NCBI RefSeq assembly: GCF_029946515.1
Contig: NZ_JARZHH010000024.1
Location: forward strand, 89,752-153,751
Direction: 5' to 3'
Length of the DNA: 64,000 nt
Source of the DNA: Polyangium sp. 6x1
GTDB taxonomy: Bacteria; Myxococcota_A; Polyangia; Polyangiales; Polyangiaceae
Made by a program: the position numbers and the translations under genes. Shown here one piece after another: positions 14,447-23,134 of the stretch (positions are counted from its first letter, which is position 1; each line of letters starts with the position of its first letter). Under the pieces are notes generated by a model that did no database searches, was not told the DNA's origin, and was given only the letters and a program-made list of their open reading frames with translations.

Positions 14447-14458
14447 CGTTCTGCGCGA

Positions 14459-15109
14459 TCAGCGGGGCTTGCGCTTCGGGCCCGACCTGCGGAAGGGGAA
14501 ACGAAAGCGCGGCTTTCGATCGATTCGCTCGCCCTCGCGCAGCCACGCGAATGGATCGGCGAAGCCGGCCATCCAGGGCAAACGCTTGTAGGCGAGGAAG
14601 ACGAGCTCGCCGTCGCGAATCCCGGCGTCGAGGCGATCTTGCCAGGCGCCGAGGAGCCGCGGGTCGAGGTCGGGGTTCGTGGAGAAAAACGTCCCCTCCT
14701 CGATTCGCTCGGGGAAGCGGAAGCAGACGCCGCCGGCGACGCAGACAGGGTGGAAGAGGGCCTTTGCGACCCGTGAAATGGCCGGGGCGCGCTCGTCCTC
14801 GGGGAGCGCGAGGACGTCGAGGCTCTCGCGCGAGACGGCGACGAGCGCGAACGAGCGGCCCTCGACGATCGAGAGGCGGAGGTCGTCGACGTCGTATTCG
14901 TGGCGGAGGAGATCGGGCGCGGCCTTCGTGGCGTGGTGGACCTTTCGCCGGACGGGGCGGGCGGCGTCGTAGGGGCCCTTTCCCTGGGCAAACAGGGTGC
15001 GGGCCCAGTGCCTCGATTCGGCGAGGGCCTGACCAGGCAAGCCCTCGCGCCCTTCGAGATCGTCGAAGCCCTCGGATTGCGCGGTTTCGATGTCGTCGAG
15101 CCATTTCAT
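14459..15109 (-). CDS. Hypothetical protein, basic C-terminal tail
   Basis: Product of 216 residues (start MKWLDDIETAQSEGFDDLEG), not recognised. It appears soluble. An Arg/Lys-rich middle segment (RPVRRKVHHATK) and a strongly basic C-terminus (RKPRFRFPFRRSGPKRKPR) frame a hydrophobic core with AISRVAKALFHPVCVAGGVCF. Its ATG overlaps the stop of the upstream gene at 15106 in an ATGA, so the two are probably translated together and may act together. The reading frame is open much further upstream, but that extension is antisense-like shadow of the upstream gene. Confidence 0.7.
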   Translation of the reverse strand: MKWLDDIETAQSEGFDDLEGREGLPGQALAESRHWARTLFAQGKGPYDAARPVRRKVHHATKAAPDLLRHEYDVDDLRLSIVEGRSFALVAVSRESLDVLALPEDERAPAISRVAKALFHPVCVAGGVCFRFPERIEEGTFFSTNPDLDPRLLGAWQDRLDAGIRDGELVFLAYKRLPWMAGFADPFAWLREGERIDRKPRFRFPFRRSGPKRKPR

Positions 15110-16368
15110 GGGAGTCCCCTCGCAAAACGACGTAGAAACGAGCGGATGGGATGACGCTGGGGCCGATCCTCCGGCGGCGCCTCGCCCCGATAACGCCGCA
15201 CGACCTTCTCGACGCGGAACCCCTCGTCCGGGAGGAACTCGACCCAGACGAGGCCCCAGAAGACCTTGAGGATGTCGTGCCGGGAGGAGAGGACGCCGAC
15301 GCCGCCGCAATAATAGCGCGTCATGCCGCCGTGCGAGAATTCGAGGCACGCCTCGTACCGGTTGAGGCCGGGGCTCACCTTGCCGTCGGGCAGGCGGGTG
15401 TGCGAGGGCGGATAGGTCTTTCCTTCCACGACGGGGCCGTCCACGAGCGCGGCGGCAAAGCGCTTTTCGCCGACCTGCATCGTCTTCGACAAACCCGCGC
15501 GGGGGTCCTTCTCCCAGTCGGCGACGAGGGGCTTTTCGCCGCCGCCCTGGTCCGGATCGGCCCAGACGACGAGCATGCGCGCCTCGCCCGGCGCGCCGAT
15601 CTGCGCGAGCATGCCGCGCACGAGGCGCACGATGGCCTGGCACTCGCCGGAGGCGGCGACGTAATCGACCATCGGCCACGCGCCGCCGACGTCGTTGAAA
15701 TAACGCGGGTGGTCGTACTCCGCGGGCACGTCGGGGCTCGGGAGGAGCGCATAATACGGGAATCGACGCAAGAAGCACTCGACGATGGCGTGCGGATCCA
15801 GGCTGTTCGCGCGCTTCGCCCATTCCACGGCCTTCGCCACGCGCCGCGGCGTCGCCCCGTCCTCCTTGTAGGGCGCGATGGGCGTGGATCGCGGCGGCCC
15901 CAGCGTGACCAGCATGGGAAGGGAGGTGACGGCGGGCGCGATGGACACGGATTCGGACGCCGACCAGCGCACGTCGAACGAGAGATCGTCGATCTTGCGC
16001 GCGAGCGGATTCTCGGAGACGAGGGTGATCGAGGAGGTCCCGGGAGAGATCGGAATGGTTTGTCGGAACTGGATCCCTCCCGGGCCTTCGCCCGTCAGGG
16101 TGACGGGGCCGGGCGCCGCGGCGGCGTCGAGGGTGAGCTCGAGGCGGACCTTTTCGCCGAGGGTATGGCTCACGGGGACGCGGGACGCGGGCGTCCACTC
16201 GGGCTCGGGGCAGGCGCGATCGGAGAAGCGCCAGCCGCTCGGTTCGTCGCAGCCGCGGAGCGTGCCGTGATCGGAATCGACGCGGATCGATTCGATTCGA
16301 ATGGTGCTCTCCGGCGTCGGCGCGGACGTATCCTCTCCGCGCGGCGGCGCGCCGCTCGGCTCCCCCAC
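15106..16368 (-). CDS. Hypothetical protein, possibly with a transglutaminase-like core
   Basis: Product of 420 residues. The first third looks like beta-sandwich material (TIRIESIRVDSDHG, LTLDAAAAPGPVTLTGEGPG). The second half contains ASGECQAIVRLVRGMLAQIG, resembling the nucleophile helix of transglutaminase-like proteases (a Cys starting a helix before an xxGIPAR-type turn). A following LVVWAD and a late CLEFSHGG supply candidate His/Asp, but the triad cannot be confirmed by eye. No signal peptide was seen. It is followed by a 4-bp overlapping partner gene. The pair could be an enzyme and an accessory protein, which is inference. Confidence 0.7.
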   Translation of the reverse strand: MGEPSGAPPRGEDTSAPTPESTIRIESIRVDSDHGTLRGCDEPSGWRFSDRACPEPEWTPASRVPVSHTLGEKVRLELTLDAAAAPGPVTLTGEGPGGIQFRQTIPISPGTSSITLVSENPLARKIDDLSFDVRWSASESVSIAPAVTSLPMLVTLGPPRSTPIAPYKEDGATPRRVAKAVEWAKRANSLDPHAIVECFLRRFPYYALLPSPDVPAEYDHPRYFNDVGGAWPMVDYVAASGECQAIVRLVRGMLAQIGAPGEARMLVVWADPDQGGGEKPLVADWEKDPRAGLSKTMQVGEKRFAAALVDGPVVEGKTYPPSHTRLPDGKVSPGLNRYEACLEFSHGGMTRYYCGGVGVLSSRHDILKVFWGLVWVEFLPDEGFRVEKVVRRYRGEAPPEDRPQRHPIRSFLRRFARGLP

Positions 16369-16520
16369 GATGGCCTCCCGGGGCGCGAGGCCGGACCGGG
16401 AGAGTAATGCGCCCCCGGGCCGCTACGCCGCCCTCACGGGAAACCTCCGGTCGAGCCCCCCCGATCGTCAACTGCCGGGGAGGCGGGCCGAGCTGCGAAG
16501 GAATGCGGGAGAAATCGAAA

Positions 16521-16913
16521 TCAGCGGACGTCCGCGTGGCGTTTCCGCTCTGCTTCGAGGTAGGCGCGGCCTTGCTCCGCGGTATCGAAGAACGCGATCG
16601 GCACGCCATGCCGCAAGATCGCGTTCGTCGCGCGGTTCAGCATCGTCCCGAGGATGCGTATGGAGAAAGAGGCGCCGATGACGGCGATGCCGCGGACCGC
16701 CTTGGCGCCCTTGGCCTCGCGGACGGCCCAGACCCGCGCGTCGCGGGTGACCGAGAGGGAGTGCGCGCTGTCGAAGAGGCAATAGACGCTCCGCTCGTCG
16801 CGGCCTATCTCGTCGATGCGCTCGTAGAGCGCCTTCATGTCGTCGCGCGTGACCTCGCCGCTCCAGCGAACGATGAGGATCGCCCCTTCACGCTTGGACC
16901 AGTGCGCCCCCAT
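16521..16913 (-). CDS. STAS/SpoIIAA-like small protein
   Basis: Product of 130 residues if started at the ATG at 16913 (MGAHWSKREGAILIVRWSGE). A GTG two codons upstream (16919) or a TTG at 17006 are alternatives. The pattern of a beta strand (AILIVRWSGEV), a helix (MKALYERIDEIG), a strand (SVYCLFDSAHSLSVT) and a terminal helix matches the small STAS-like proteins that are abundant in myxobacteria. Their usual context is regulation through protein-protein contact. It is divergent to the first XRE regulator, with 313 bp between them. Confidence 0.65.
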   Translation of the reverse strand: MGAHWSKREGAILIVRWSGEVTRDDMKALYERIDEIGRDERSVYCLFDSAHSLSVTRDARVWAVREAKGAKAVRGIAVIGASFSIRILGTMLNRATNAILRHGVPIAFFDTAEQGRAYLEAERKRHADVR

Positions 16914-16997
16914 CCTCACGAAGTCGGGATCGATGTTCGCCACGGTGGAACGAAGATACACGCCGGCGCGTGGTGATGGAAGGAGGGGCGAACCACT

Positions 16998-17016
16998 GAC
17001 GAACAATGTCCTACCG
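16998..17016 (+). promoter_or_regulatory. Operator-like motif, copy 1
   Basis: GACGA-ACA-ATGTCCTACCG. The same 19-base pattern (GACGA, 3 variable bases, WYGTCCTAYCG) recurs at 17572 and 17630. This copy lies between the divergent STAS-like gene and the first XRE gene. A related but shorter-spaced element, GACGAGTTCGTCC, sits at 17033-17045. Apart from the motif region, the 313-bp gap 16914-17226 shows nothing else recognisable. Confidence 0.5.
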
Positions 17017-17226
17017 CCGACAATTCGCGCGTGACGAGTTCGTCCAATGGGTGCAAGATGGACGCGTTCGATGGGTTCGGCGCGACGCGGGGAAGTCGCC
17101 GGCGCGCCCGATCTCGCGATCGCGTCTCACGCATCGAGGACGGACGTCCTCGTGAACCTGAAGAGATCCCGGCACAGGAGGGCCGGTCGGGGATCCTTTT
17201 TCGGATCGCCCGAGAACCACATCATC

Positions 17227-17571
17227 ATGCCGCGACGAACCGTTCCCGAGCCGTTTGCACTCAAGGTGGGCACCCGTATCCGCGAGCTGCGCAAGGAGCG
17301 CGGATTGTCGCTCGGAAAGCTCGCCGACGCCTGTTATCTGTCGAAGGGCCACCTCTCGAGCGTCGAGCACGGGCTCGCCGCGATCACGATCCAGACGATC
17401 GAGCGGCTCGCGTACGGCTTCGGCGTGCCCCCGCTCTACCTGCTCACGTTCGCCGCGGACGACGAGCGCGCGAAGACGGCGGAGCTGCTCCGCGGGATGT
17501 CGAACGCCGACGTGCGCAGGATCCGCCGCCGGATCCAGGAGGAGACCGGCGTCCGCGTCAAGCGCAGCTAG
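17227..17571 (+). CDS. XRE-family helix-turn-helix regulator, copy 1
   Basis: Small DNA-binding protein of 114 residues (MPRRTVPEPFALKVGTRIRE). The Cro/C1-type helix-turn-helix runs from about residue 14 to 70, with LGKLADACYLSKGHLSSVEH as the turn and recognition helix. The C-terminal part (SNADVRRIRRRIQEETG) is a basic helix. The frame is open 60 codons upstream, but similarity to the paralogue at 17810 begins exactly at this Met, which fixes the start. The stop codon overlaps a palindromic copy of the putative operator, suggesting autoregulation of the pair. Confidence 0.9.
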   Translation: MPRRTVPEPFALKVGTRIRELRKERGLSLGKLADACYLSKGHLSSVEHGLAAITIQTIERLAYGFGVPPLYLLTFAADDERAKTAELLRGMSNADVRRIRRRIQEETGVRVKRS

Positions 17572-17590
17572 GACGATATTCGTCCTACCG
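17570..17590 (+). promoter_or_regulatory. Operator-like motif, copy 2 (perfect palindrome)
   Basis: AGGACGA-TAT-TCGTCCT (17570-17586) is an exact inverted repeat with 7-bp arms, followed by the ACCG shared with the other copies. It overlaps the stop codon of the first XRE gene and lies 220 bp before the second. Dimeric XRE proteins typically bind such sites. Confidence 0.55.
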
Positions 17591-17629
17591 CGCCCCGCGC
17601 GCCGCGTCACGACGCGCAGGGCGCGGTGG

Positions 17630-17648
17630 GACGAGTTATGTCCTATCG
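17630..17648 (+). promoter_or_regulatory. Operator-like motif, copy 3
   Basis: GACGA-GTT-ATGTCCTATCG, aligned without gaps to the copies at 16998 and 17572. It lies in the 238-bp gap upstream of the second XRE gene. The rest of this gap has no recognisable feature. Confidence 0.5.
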
Positions 17649-17809
17649 CGGACCATTTTTCGGTTCTCCGTGCGTCCGAGGACGTGCATAGTAGCTGGCC
17701 CGTGTGATCCGGCCGATTCGCGCGGGTGGACCATTTCGACGAACTTTGCGACTTGCCGGCGTGTTTCGCCGGTCGGGCCGCCTTTCGTGGCCCGAGAAAG
17801 ACGAGGACC

Positions 17810-18151
17810 ATGCCCCGACGATCCGTTCCCGATCCGTTTGCGATGCAGGTGGGCGCCCGTATCCGTGAGCTGCGCCTCGAGCGAAACATGTCCCTGGCCG
17901 CCCTCGCCGACGCGAGCGCGCTGTCGAAAGGCCACCTCTCGAGCGTGGAGCACGGGCTCGCCGCCATCACGATCCAGACGATCGAGCGCCTGGCGACCGG
18001 CTTCGACGTCCCGCCGCTCTACATCCTGACGTTCCCGGCCGAGGACGAGCGCGCCCACGTGGCGGAGCTCCTGCGGCAGCTCTCGAACGCCGACGTCAAA
18101 AAGATCCGCCGGCAGCTCCAGGTGGATCTCGGCATCAAGAAGGCGCGTTGA
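17810..18151 (+). CDS. XRE-family helix-turn-helix regulator, copy 2
   Basis: Paralogue of the gene at 17227, 113 residues (MPRRSVPDPFAMQVGARIRE). The helix-turn-helix is LAALADASALSKGHLSSVEH, and the block LSSVEHGLAAITIQTIERLA is identical in both copies. Divergence is greatest just before the turn and in the C-terminal tail (LQVDLGIKKAR). The two genes arose by tandem duplication, and the near-identical recognition helix predicts that they bind the same site. A nested hairpin follows the stop. Confidence 0.9.
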   Translation: MPRRSVPDPFAMQVGARIRELRLERNMSLAALADASALSKGHLSSVEHGLAAITIQTIERLATGFDVPPLYILTFPAEDERAHVAELLRQLSNADVKKIRRQLQVDLGIKKAR

Positions 18152-18155
18152 GGGG

Positions 18156-18198
18156 GTTTGGGGGCATAGCTCGGCTCTGCCGAGCGGAGCCCCCAAAC
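18156..18198 (+). terminator. Nested hairpin after the second XRE gene
   Basis: Outer arms GTTTGGGGGC (18156-18165) and GCCCCCAAAC (18189-18198) are perfectly complementary. Inside them, CTCGGC and GCCGAG form a second stem with a 3-base loop. It begins 4 bases past the XRE stop, so a terminator is likely, although the AAAC tail rather than a U-run also fits a dispersed palindromic repeat. Confidence 0.55.
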
Positions 18199-18247
18199 GA
18201 ACATCGAGCGCTTCTCGCACGTGACGATCCCGTGTACGCTGAGCGGC

Positions 18248-19135
18248 GTGCACGGGACGCGCTTTTCGCTTCACGCTTTGCTTTGGACCGCTTCCTTTGG
18301 GCTTCTCGCCTGCGGCTCCGGGGATCCGGCGAATCCGGACCCGGGGCCCGAAAAGCCCCCGCCGCCCACCGAATGCAACGGCCGCAAAGAGCTCTGCGAC
18401 AGGCCCTTCGACACGGTGGCGTTCCCCGCGACGCACAATGCCATGTCGTCGTTCGAGCTCGGCTGGGCCGCGCCGAACCAGAACTTCGGCATGAAACGCC
18501 AGCTCGAAGACGGCATCCGCGCGATGCTGATCGATACGCATCGCTGGAACGACGATCTCTATCTGTGCCACTCGATCTGCGAGCTCGGGCATACGCTCCT
18601 CGTGGACGCGCTCGTCGAGATGCGTGTCTTCCTCGACGCACACCCACACGAGGTGGTGACGCTCATCATCGAGGACGGCATCACGCCCGACGAGACGGCC
18701 GGCGTGTTCGAGAAAGCCGGGCTCCTCGGGCGCACATATGCGCACGAGGCCGGCGCCCCCTGGCCGACGCTGCGTGAGCTGCTCCTCGATGGAAAGCAGC
18801 TCGTCGTGGGCGCCGAGGGCGAGGGGCCGCCGCCCGCGTGGTATCATCACTTCTGGGACATCGCCTGGGACACGCCGTATTCGTTCGACAGCGTGGATGA
18901 CTTCAACTGCGCGCCGAACCGGGGGACACAAGGGAATGATCTGTTCCTCTTGAACCACTGGATCGGACCGATCCCGACGCCCGAACGGGGCGAGACGGCG
19001 AACGCGTACGAGGTGCTGTCGGCGCGGGCGAAGAAATGCCAGACGGAGGGCGGGCAGATCCCGAACTTCGTGGCCGTCGATTTTTACGACCTCGGCGCGC
19101 TGTTCCAGGTGGTGGACGAGCTGAACGGGTTTTAA
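18248..19135 (+). CDS. Secreted lipoprotein with PI-PLC X-like domain
   Basis: Product of about 295 residues. A GTG at 18248 opens directly on a signal peptide with lipobox LLAC. A GTG at 18221 is an alternative. After a Pro-rich linker (ANPDPGPEKPPPP), the domain reads FPATHNAMSS, the first catalytic His of PI-PLC X-like phosphodiesterases (usual form THNS). GIRAMLIDTHRWNDDLYLCHS then supplies the conserved Arg, Asp and second His. The family cleaves phosphodiester bonds in phosphoinositides or related lipids. The true substrate here is unknown. Export and lipidation suggest action at the cell surface or on prey or environmental lipids, which is inference. Confidence 0.8.
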   Translation: MHGTRFSLHALLWTASFGLLACGSGDPANPDPGPEKPPPPTECNGRKELCDRPFDTVAFPATHNAMSSFELGWAAPNQNFGMKRQLEDGIRAMLIDTHRWNDDLYLCHSICELGHTLLVDALVEMRVFLDAHPHEVVTLIIEDGITPDETAGVFEKAGLLGRTYAHEAGAPWPTLRELLLDGKQLVVGAEGEGPPPAWYHHFWDIAWDTPYSFDSVDDFNCAPNRGTQGNDLFLLNHWIGPIPTPERGETANAYEVLSARAKKCQTEGGQIPNFVAVDFYDLGALFQVVDELNGF

Positions 19136-19175
19136 TGCCGGTACGCCGCGGCGTGGCGGTCGCAGAGCCGAGACC

Positions 19176-20450
19176 CTACCCCCGCTCCGACGCCAGCGTG
19201 TCCTGCTTGTGCAACATCAACGCGACGCCGAGCAGCATCGCGGCCCCGGCGGCAGCGCCGAGGAACGGGGAGACCGGCGAAACGCGGTTGTACATGAAGC
19301 CCCACGTGACGGGCCAGATCGTCCGCGCCCAGCTCCCCGTCGATTGCGCATACCCGAGCACCGTGCCGCGCTGGTCCTCCCGCGCGAACTTCGACGCCAG
19401 CGACGAAATGGAGGGGTTATTGATGGCCACGCCCACGCCGATGAGGACGTTCGCGAGGACCATCATCCACGAATGCATCGAGAACGCCGCGAAGAGCATG
19501 CCCGCGAGCATGAGCGCGGCCGCGCACTCGACCAGCGTGAGCTCGCTGTAGCGCGCCGAGAGGCGCTTGATCAAGAAGCCCTGGATGATGACCCCGGACA
19601 CGCCGAAGATCGCGAACATGTAGCCGACCTGCTTCCCCGTCCACCCAAAACGATCGTACGAGAGGAGCGGGAAGCCGACGTTCAGGACCGTCATGGCCAT
19701 GAACGTCAAGAAATACATTTGCAAGACCGCCGCGACGCGTTTGTCGGAGACGATCTCCGTGAACGTCGCCTCCTTCCGGGGCTCGTCCCGCGTGGGGCCT
19801 CGATAGGCGTCGTGCCCGCCGCGCACGGGCTCGCGCACGGGCCGCGTCTCCGGCATGAGCGCCGCGGCGAGAATGAGGTCGGCGAAGGCCATCACGGCCG
19901 CCGCGATCGGCGGCGCCCAGGGCGCGATCTCACCCGTCATGCTGCCGATCACCGGCCCCATGATCATCCCGAGCCCGATGCCCGCCCCGAGCCGCCCCAT
20001 GGCCGCCGGCCGCTCGCTCTTTTCGGTCACGTCCGCAATCGCCGCCTGACACGCGGCCAGGTTGCCCGCCGTCGCCCCCGCGAGCAGGCGCGAGGCGAAG
20101 AGACACCAGAGCACCTGGAAGTGCACCGCCGCCGCGAAGAGGACCATGCTCGCCGCATTGCCGAGCAAGCTCAGCACGATGACGAGCCGCCGACCATACC
20201 GGTCGGACAATCGCCCGAGGTACGGCGTGGCCAGCGCTTGCGCCAGCGAATAACTGCTGATCAGCATTCCCGTGACGGTGCCCGACCACTGCTCGGACAC
20301 CATCGGCTTCACGTAAAACGGGAGGAGCGGAATCGTGATCCCGAACCCGACGAGGTCGAGGAACACGGTGACGACGACGACGAACAGGACACGGTCGCGC
20401 ACCTTGCCGCGCGCAGCCGCTTCAGCGGTGGACATGGATGTCTCGAGCAT
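19176..20450 (-). CDS. MFS transporter (TetA/DHA1-like)
   Basis: Inner-membrane secondary transporter of 424 residues with twelve predicted helices. The motif A loop reads GRLSDRYGRRLVI between helices 2 and 3, and helix 1 begins FLDLVGFGITIPLLPFYV, typical of the DHA1 drug-efflux branch. A charged central loop (about residues 205-235) separates the two six-helix halves. A start at 20435 (MSTAEAAARG) is also possible, and neither start has a clear ribosome-binding site. Substrate cannot be predicted. It is convergent with the PI-PLC-like gene. Confidence 0.9.
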   Translation of the reverse strand: MLETSMSTAEAAARGKVRDRVLFVVVVTVFLDLVGFGITIPLLPFYVKPMVSEQWSGTVTGMLISSYSLAQALATPYLGRLSDRYGRRLVIVLSLLGNAASMVLFAAAVHFQVLWCLFASRLLAGATAGNLAACQAAIADVTEKSERPAAMGRLGAGIGLGMIMGPVIGSMTGEIAPWAPPIAAAVMAFADLILAAALMPETRPVREPVRGGHDAYRGPTRDEPRKEATFTEIVSDKRVAAVLQMYFLTFMAMTVLNVGFPLLSYDRFGWTGKQVGYMFAIFGVSGVIIQGFLIKRLSARYSELTLVECAAALMLAGMLFAAFSMHSWMMVLANVLIGVGVAINNPSISSLASKFAREDQRGTVLGYAQSTGSWARTIWPVTWGFMYNRVSPVSPFLGAAAGAAMLLGVALMLHKQDTLASERG

Positions 20451-20515
20451 CGGGAGGGACGTGGGCGAGCGTCCTACCCATGCCAGAAAGACAGGCTCCT
20501 GTCACGCGAAAATGT

Positions 20516-23092
20516 CTAATGCCAGCGGACGAGGCGCGCCGCGAAGCGATCCGGCAAGGACTCGTGCGCCGGGATGACGCGGACGCCGAAACCGTGCTCC
20601 CCGCTCTCGTCCGTCGGGATTTCGCCCTCGAACCGGTGGCGGCCGCCGCCGAGCTCCGCGACGTGGCGCATCGAAGCAGCCTCCGCGCCGCGGAGCGAGC
20701 CGATCGGGCCCGGGCGACCATAATAAAGCTCGACGACGACGTCGCCCGGCGCGAGCGGGCCGAGGTCGATCTCCGCCGCGACGCGCAAAGGCTCGCCGCT
20801 CGGGAGGCGCGAGGGGCCGAGCTGCGCCACGGAATCGACATGTACGGAGCCCCAGGCCGCGCGCACGCGGGCCTTCCATTCGCAGACGGCCCGCGCCGCG
20901 AGGAGGCCGTCGTCCGTCATGCGGCGATGGCGCGCGAGGGCCGGCTCGTAATACCTCTCGGCATACTCTCGCACCATGCGGGTCGTGTTGAAGGCGGGGC
21001 CGATCGTGGCGATGCTGCGCTTCATCCGGGCCATCCAGGCGCGCGGGAGGCCCGCGGCGTCTCGCTCGTAATAAAGCGGGACGATGTCCTCTTCGAGCAA
21101 TCGATAGAGGGCCTGGGCTTCGAGGTGGTCGCCGTAGCCGGTGTCCGCGTACTCCTCGCCGCGGCCAATGGAAAAACCATTGTCGCCCGCGTATCCCTCG
21201 GGCCACCAGCCGTCGAGGATGCTCGCATTGAGCACGCCGTTGAGGCCCGCCTTCATGCCGCTCGTGCCGCTCGCTTCGAGGGGACGACGCGGAGTGTTGA
21301 GCCAGACGTCGACGCCCGCGACGAGGGCGCGCGCGACGCCCATGTCGTAATCCTCGACGAAGACGATGCGGCCGCGGAAAGGCTCGGCCATGCCCGCGCG
21401 CACGATGTCGCGAATGAGCTCCTTGCCGCCCCAATCCTGCGGATGCGCCTTGCCCGAAAAGACGAGCTGCACGGGGCGATGCGGCTCGGAGAGGATGCGC
21501 GCGAGGCGCGCCGCGTCGCGCAGGAGCAGCGTGCCGCGCTTGTACGTGGCGAAGCGGCGGGCAAACCCGATCGTGAGCGCCTTCGGATCGAGGAGCCGCT
21601 CGATCCGCGCCGGATCCTCGGCGCGCCCCTTCTGCGCCGCGAGGGCCGAGAGGCGCGCGCGAATCTGCTTCACGAGGCGCTCCTTGCGGCGGCCATGCGC
21701 GGCCCAGAGGACCTCGTCGGGGATTTCGTGGATCTTCGCCCAGACCGAAGGTTCGGCGACCCGTTCGAGGAAATCGGAGCCGAGGTAACTCGCATACAGC
21801 GAGGCGAGCTCGCCGTCGAGCCACGTGGGGACGTGGACGCCGTTCGTGACCGAGCCAATGGGGACCTCGGAGGTCGGGAGCCCCGGCCAGAGGACGCTCC
21901 ACATCGCGCGCGCCTCGCGGCCGTGGAGCACGCTGACGCCATTGTAACGGTCTGCCATTCGAATGGCGAGCACCGGCATGGAGAACTCGCAGCCGGCTCG
22001 GTCGGGCTCGACGCGGCCGAGCCGCATCACCTCCTCGGCCCCGAGCCCGAGGCCTTCGCCGAGGATCTGGAGATAGGGCAGCGCGAGGTCGTGCGCGAAT
22101 GCATCATTTCCAGCCGGCACGGGGGTGTGCGTGGTGAAGACGTGGCCCGCCGCGGCCGCCTCGGCCGCCGCCGCGAAGGGCACGCCGGTGCGCGCCATGA
22201 GCTGACGGACACGTTCGAACGCGAGGAACGCGGAATGGCCCTCGTTCATGTGGCAGACGCGCGGGTCCTTCCCGAGCGCCGAGAGGAGCCGGACGCCGCC
22301 CACGCCGAGCAGAACCTCCTGGCAAAGGCGGTGCGCGCGGTCGCCGCCGTACAGGGTATTCGTGAGCGCCCGATCCTCGGGCGGGTTCTCGGGCATGTCG
22401 GCGTCGAGCAAATAAAGCGGGACGCGGCCGACCTGCGCGAGCCAGGCCTGCAATCGGACCTCGCGCCGGCCCGCCCCCGTGCGTGCAGGCAGCTCGACGG
22501 TCGTGATGACGCGCCGGCCCTGGTCGTCGAGCACGGGCGAGACGGGCAAATCGTGCCAGTCGTTCGGCGGATATCGCTCGTTCTGCCAGCCCTCGATGTC
22601 GAGGCTCTGGCGGAAATACCCCTGCGAGAATGCGATCCCGACGCCGACGAGCGGCAATCCGAGGTCACTCGCGCTCTTCAGGTGGTCGCCGGCGAGGACG
22701 CCGAGGCCCCCCGAATACACGGGCAAACATTCGTGGACGCCGAATTCCATTGAAAAGTAGGCGACGGAGCCGCGCGCCGCAGCATCCTTGCCGTATTTCC
22801 GCTCGAACCAGGTGGGGCGGTCGAGGTCATCCCGCAGGGAACGCTCGACCGAGGAGAGGGCCCGGAGATACCCGTCATCCCGCGCGAGCTCGTCGAGGCG
22901 GCGCTGCGAGGCGAGCTTGAGCAGGAGGATCGGATTGTGCGCGACGCGCTCGTAGAGCTCGGCGTCCACGCGCCCGTAGAGCGCCCGCGCGGCCGGTGTC
23001 CACGTCCACCACAGATTTTGCGCAATCGTGACGAGCGGCGCGAGCTCCGCCGGGATCGTCGGAAAGATCTGGTACCGGTGGACCGTGAACAT
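20516..23092 (-). CDS. glgP: Alpha-glucan (glycogen/maltodextrin) phosphorylase, GT35
   Basis: Phosphorolysis of alpha-1,4-glucans to glucose 1-phosphate in the cytoplasm. The 858-residue product belongs to the branch with an extra N-terminal domain (DUF3417-like: IAQNLWWTWTPAARALY). Catalytic landmarks are YFSMEFGVHECLPVYSGGLG, THTPVPAGNDAF, FARRFATYKRGTLL and the pyridoxal-phosphate site EASGTSGMKAGLNG. The C-terminus (after about residue 720) is a small beta-rich extension common in this branch. The gene stands alone, without glg neighbours. Confidence 0.95.
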   Translation of the reverse strand: MFTVHRYQIFPTIPAELAPLVTIAQNLWWTWTPAARALYGRVDAELYERVAHNPILLLKLASQRRLDELARDDGYLRALSSVERSLRDDLDRPTWFERKYGKDAAARGSVAYFSMEFGVHECLPVYSGGLGVLAGDHLKSASDLGLPLVGVGIAFSQGYFRQSLDIEGWQNERYPPNDWHDLPVSPVLDDQGRRVITTVELPARTGAGRREVRLQAWLAQVGRVPLYLLDADMPENPPEDRALTNTLYGGDRAHRLCQEVLLGVGGVRLLSALGKDPRVCHMNEGHSAFLAFERVRQLMARTGVPFAAAAEAAAAGHVFTTHTPVPAGNDAFAHDLALPYLQILGEGLGLGAEEVMRLGRVEPDRAGCEFSMPVLAIRMADRYNGVSVLHGREARAMWSVLWPGLPTSEVPIGSVTNGVHVPTWLDGELASLYASYLGSDFLERVAEPSVWAKIHEIPDEVLWAAHGRRKERLVKQIRARLSALAAQKGRAEDPARIERLLDPKALTIGFARRFATYKRGTLLLRDAARLARILSEPHRPVQLVFSGKAHPQDWGGKELIRDIVRAGMAEPFRGRIVFVEDYDMGVARALVAGVDVWLNTPRRPLEASGTSGMKAGLNGVLNASILDGWWPEGYAGDNGFSIGRGEEYADTGYGDHLEAQALYRLLEEDIVPLYYERDAAGLPRAWMARMKRSIATIGPAFNTTRMVREYAERYYEPALARHRRMTDDGLLAARAVCEWKARVRAAWGSVHVDSVAQLGPSRLPSGEPLRVAAEIDLGPLAPGDVVVELYYGRPGPIGSLRGAEAASMRHVAELGGGRHRFEGEIPTDESGEHGFGVRVIPAHESLPDRFAARLVRWH

Positions 23093-23134
23093 GGGCGCAA
23101 CCTAACCGGAGACGCTCCGGATGGCGAGCCCGAC

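Noticed and set aside
19141..19155. Palindrome ACGCCGCGGCGT as a terminator between convergent genes
   Set aside because: It has no loop and no U-run. A 12-bp GC palindrome is not unusual at this base composition.
20438..22753. Plus-strand frame of 771 codons
   Set aside because: Entirely antisense to the clearly real glgP gene.
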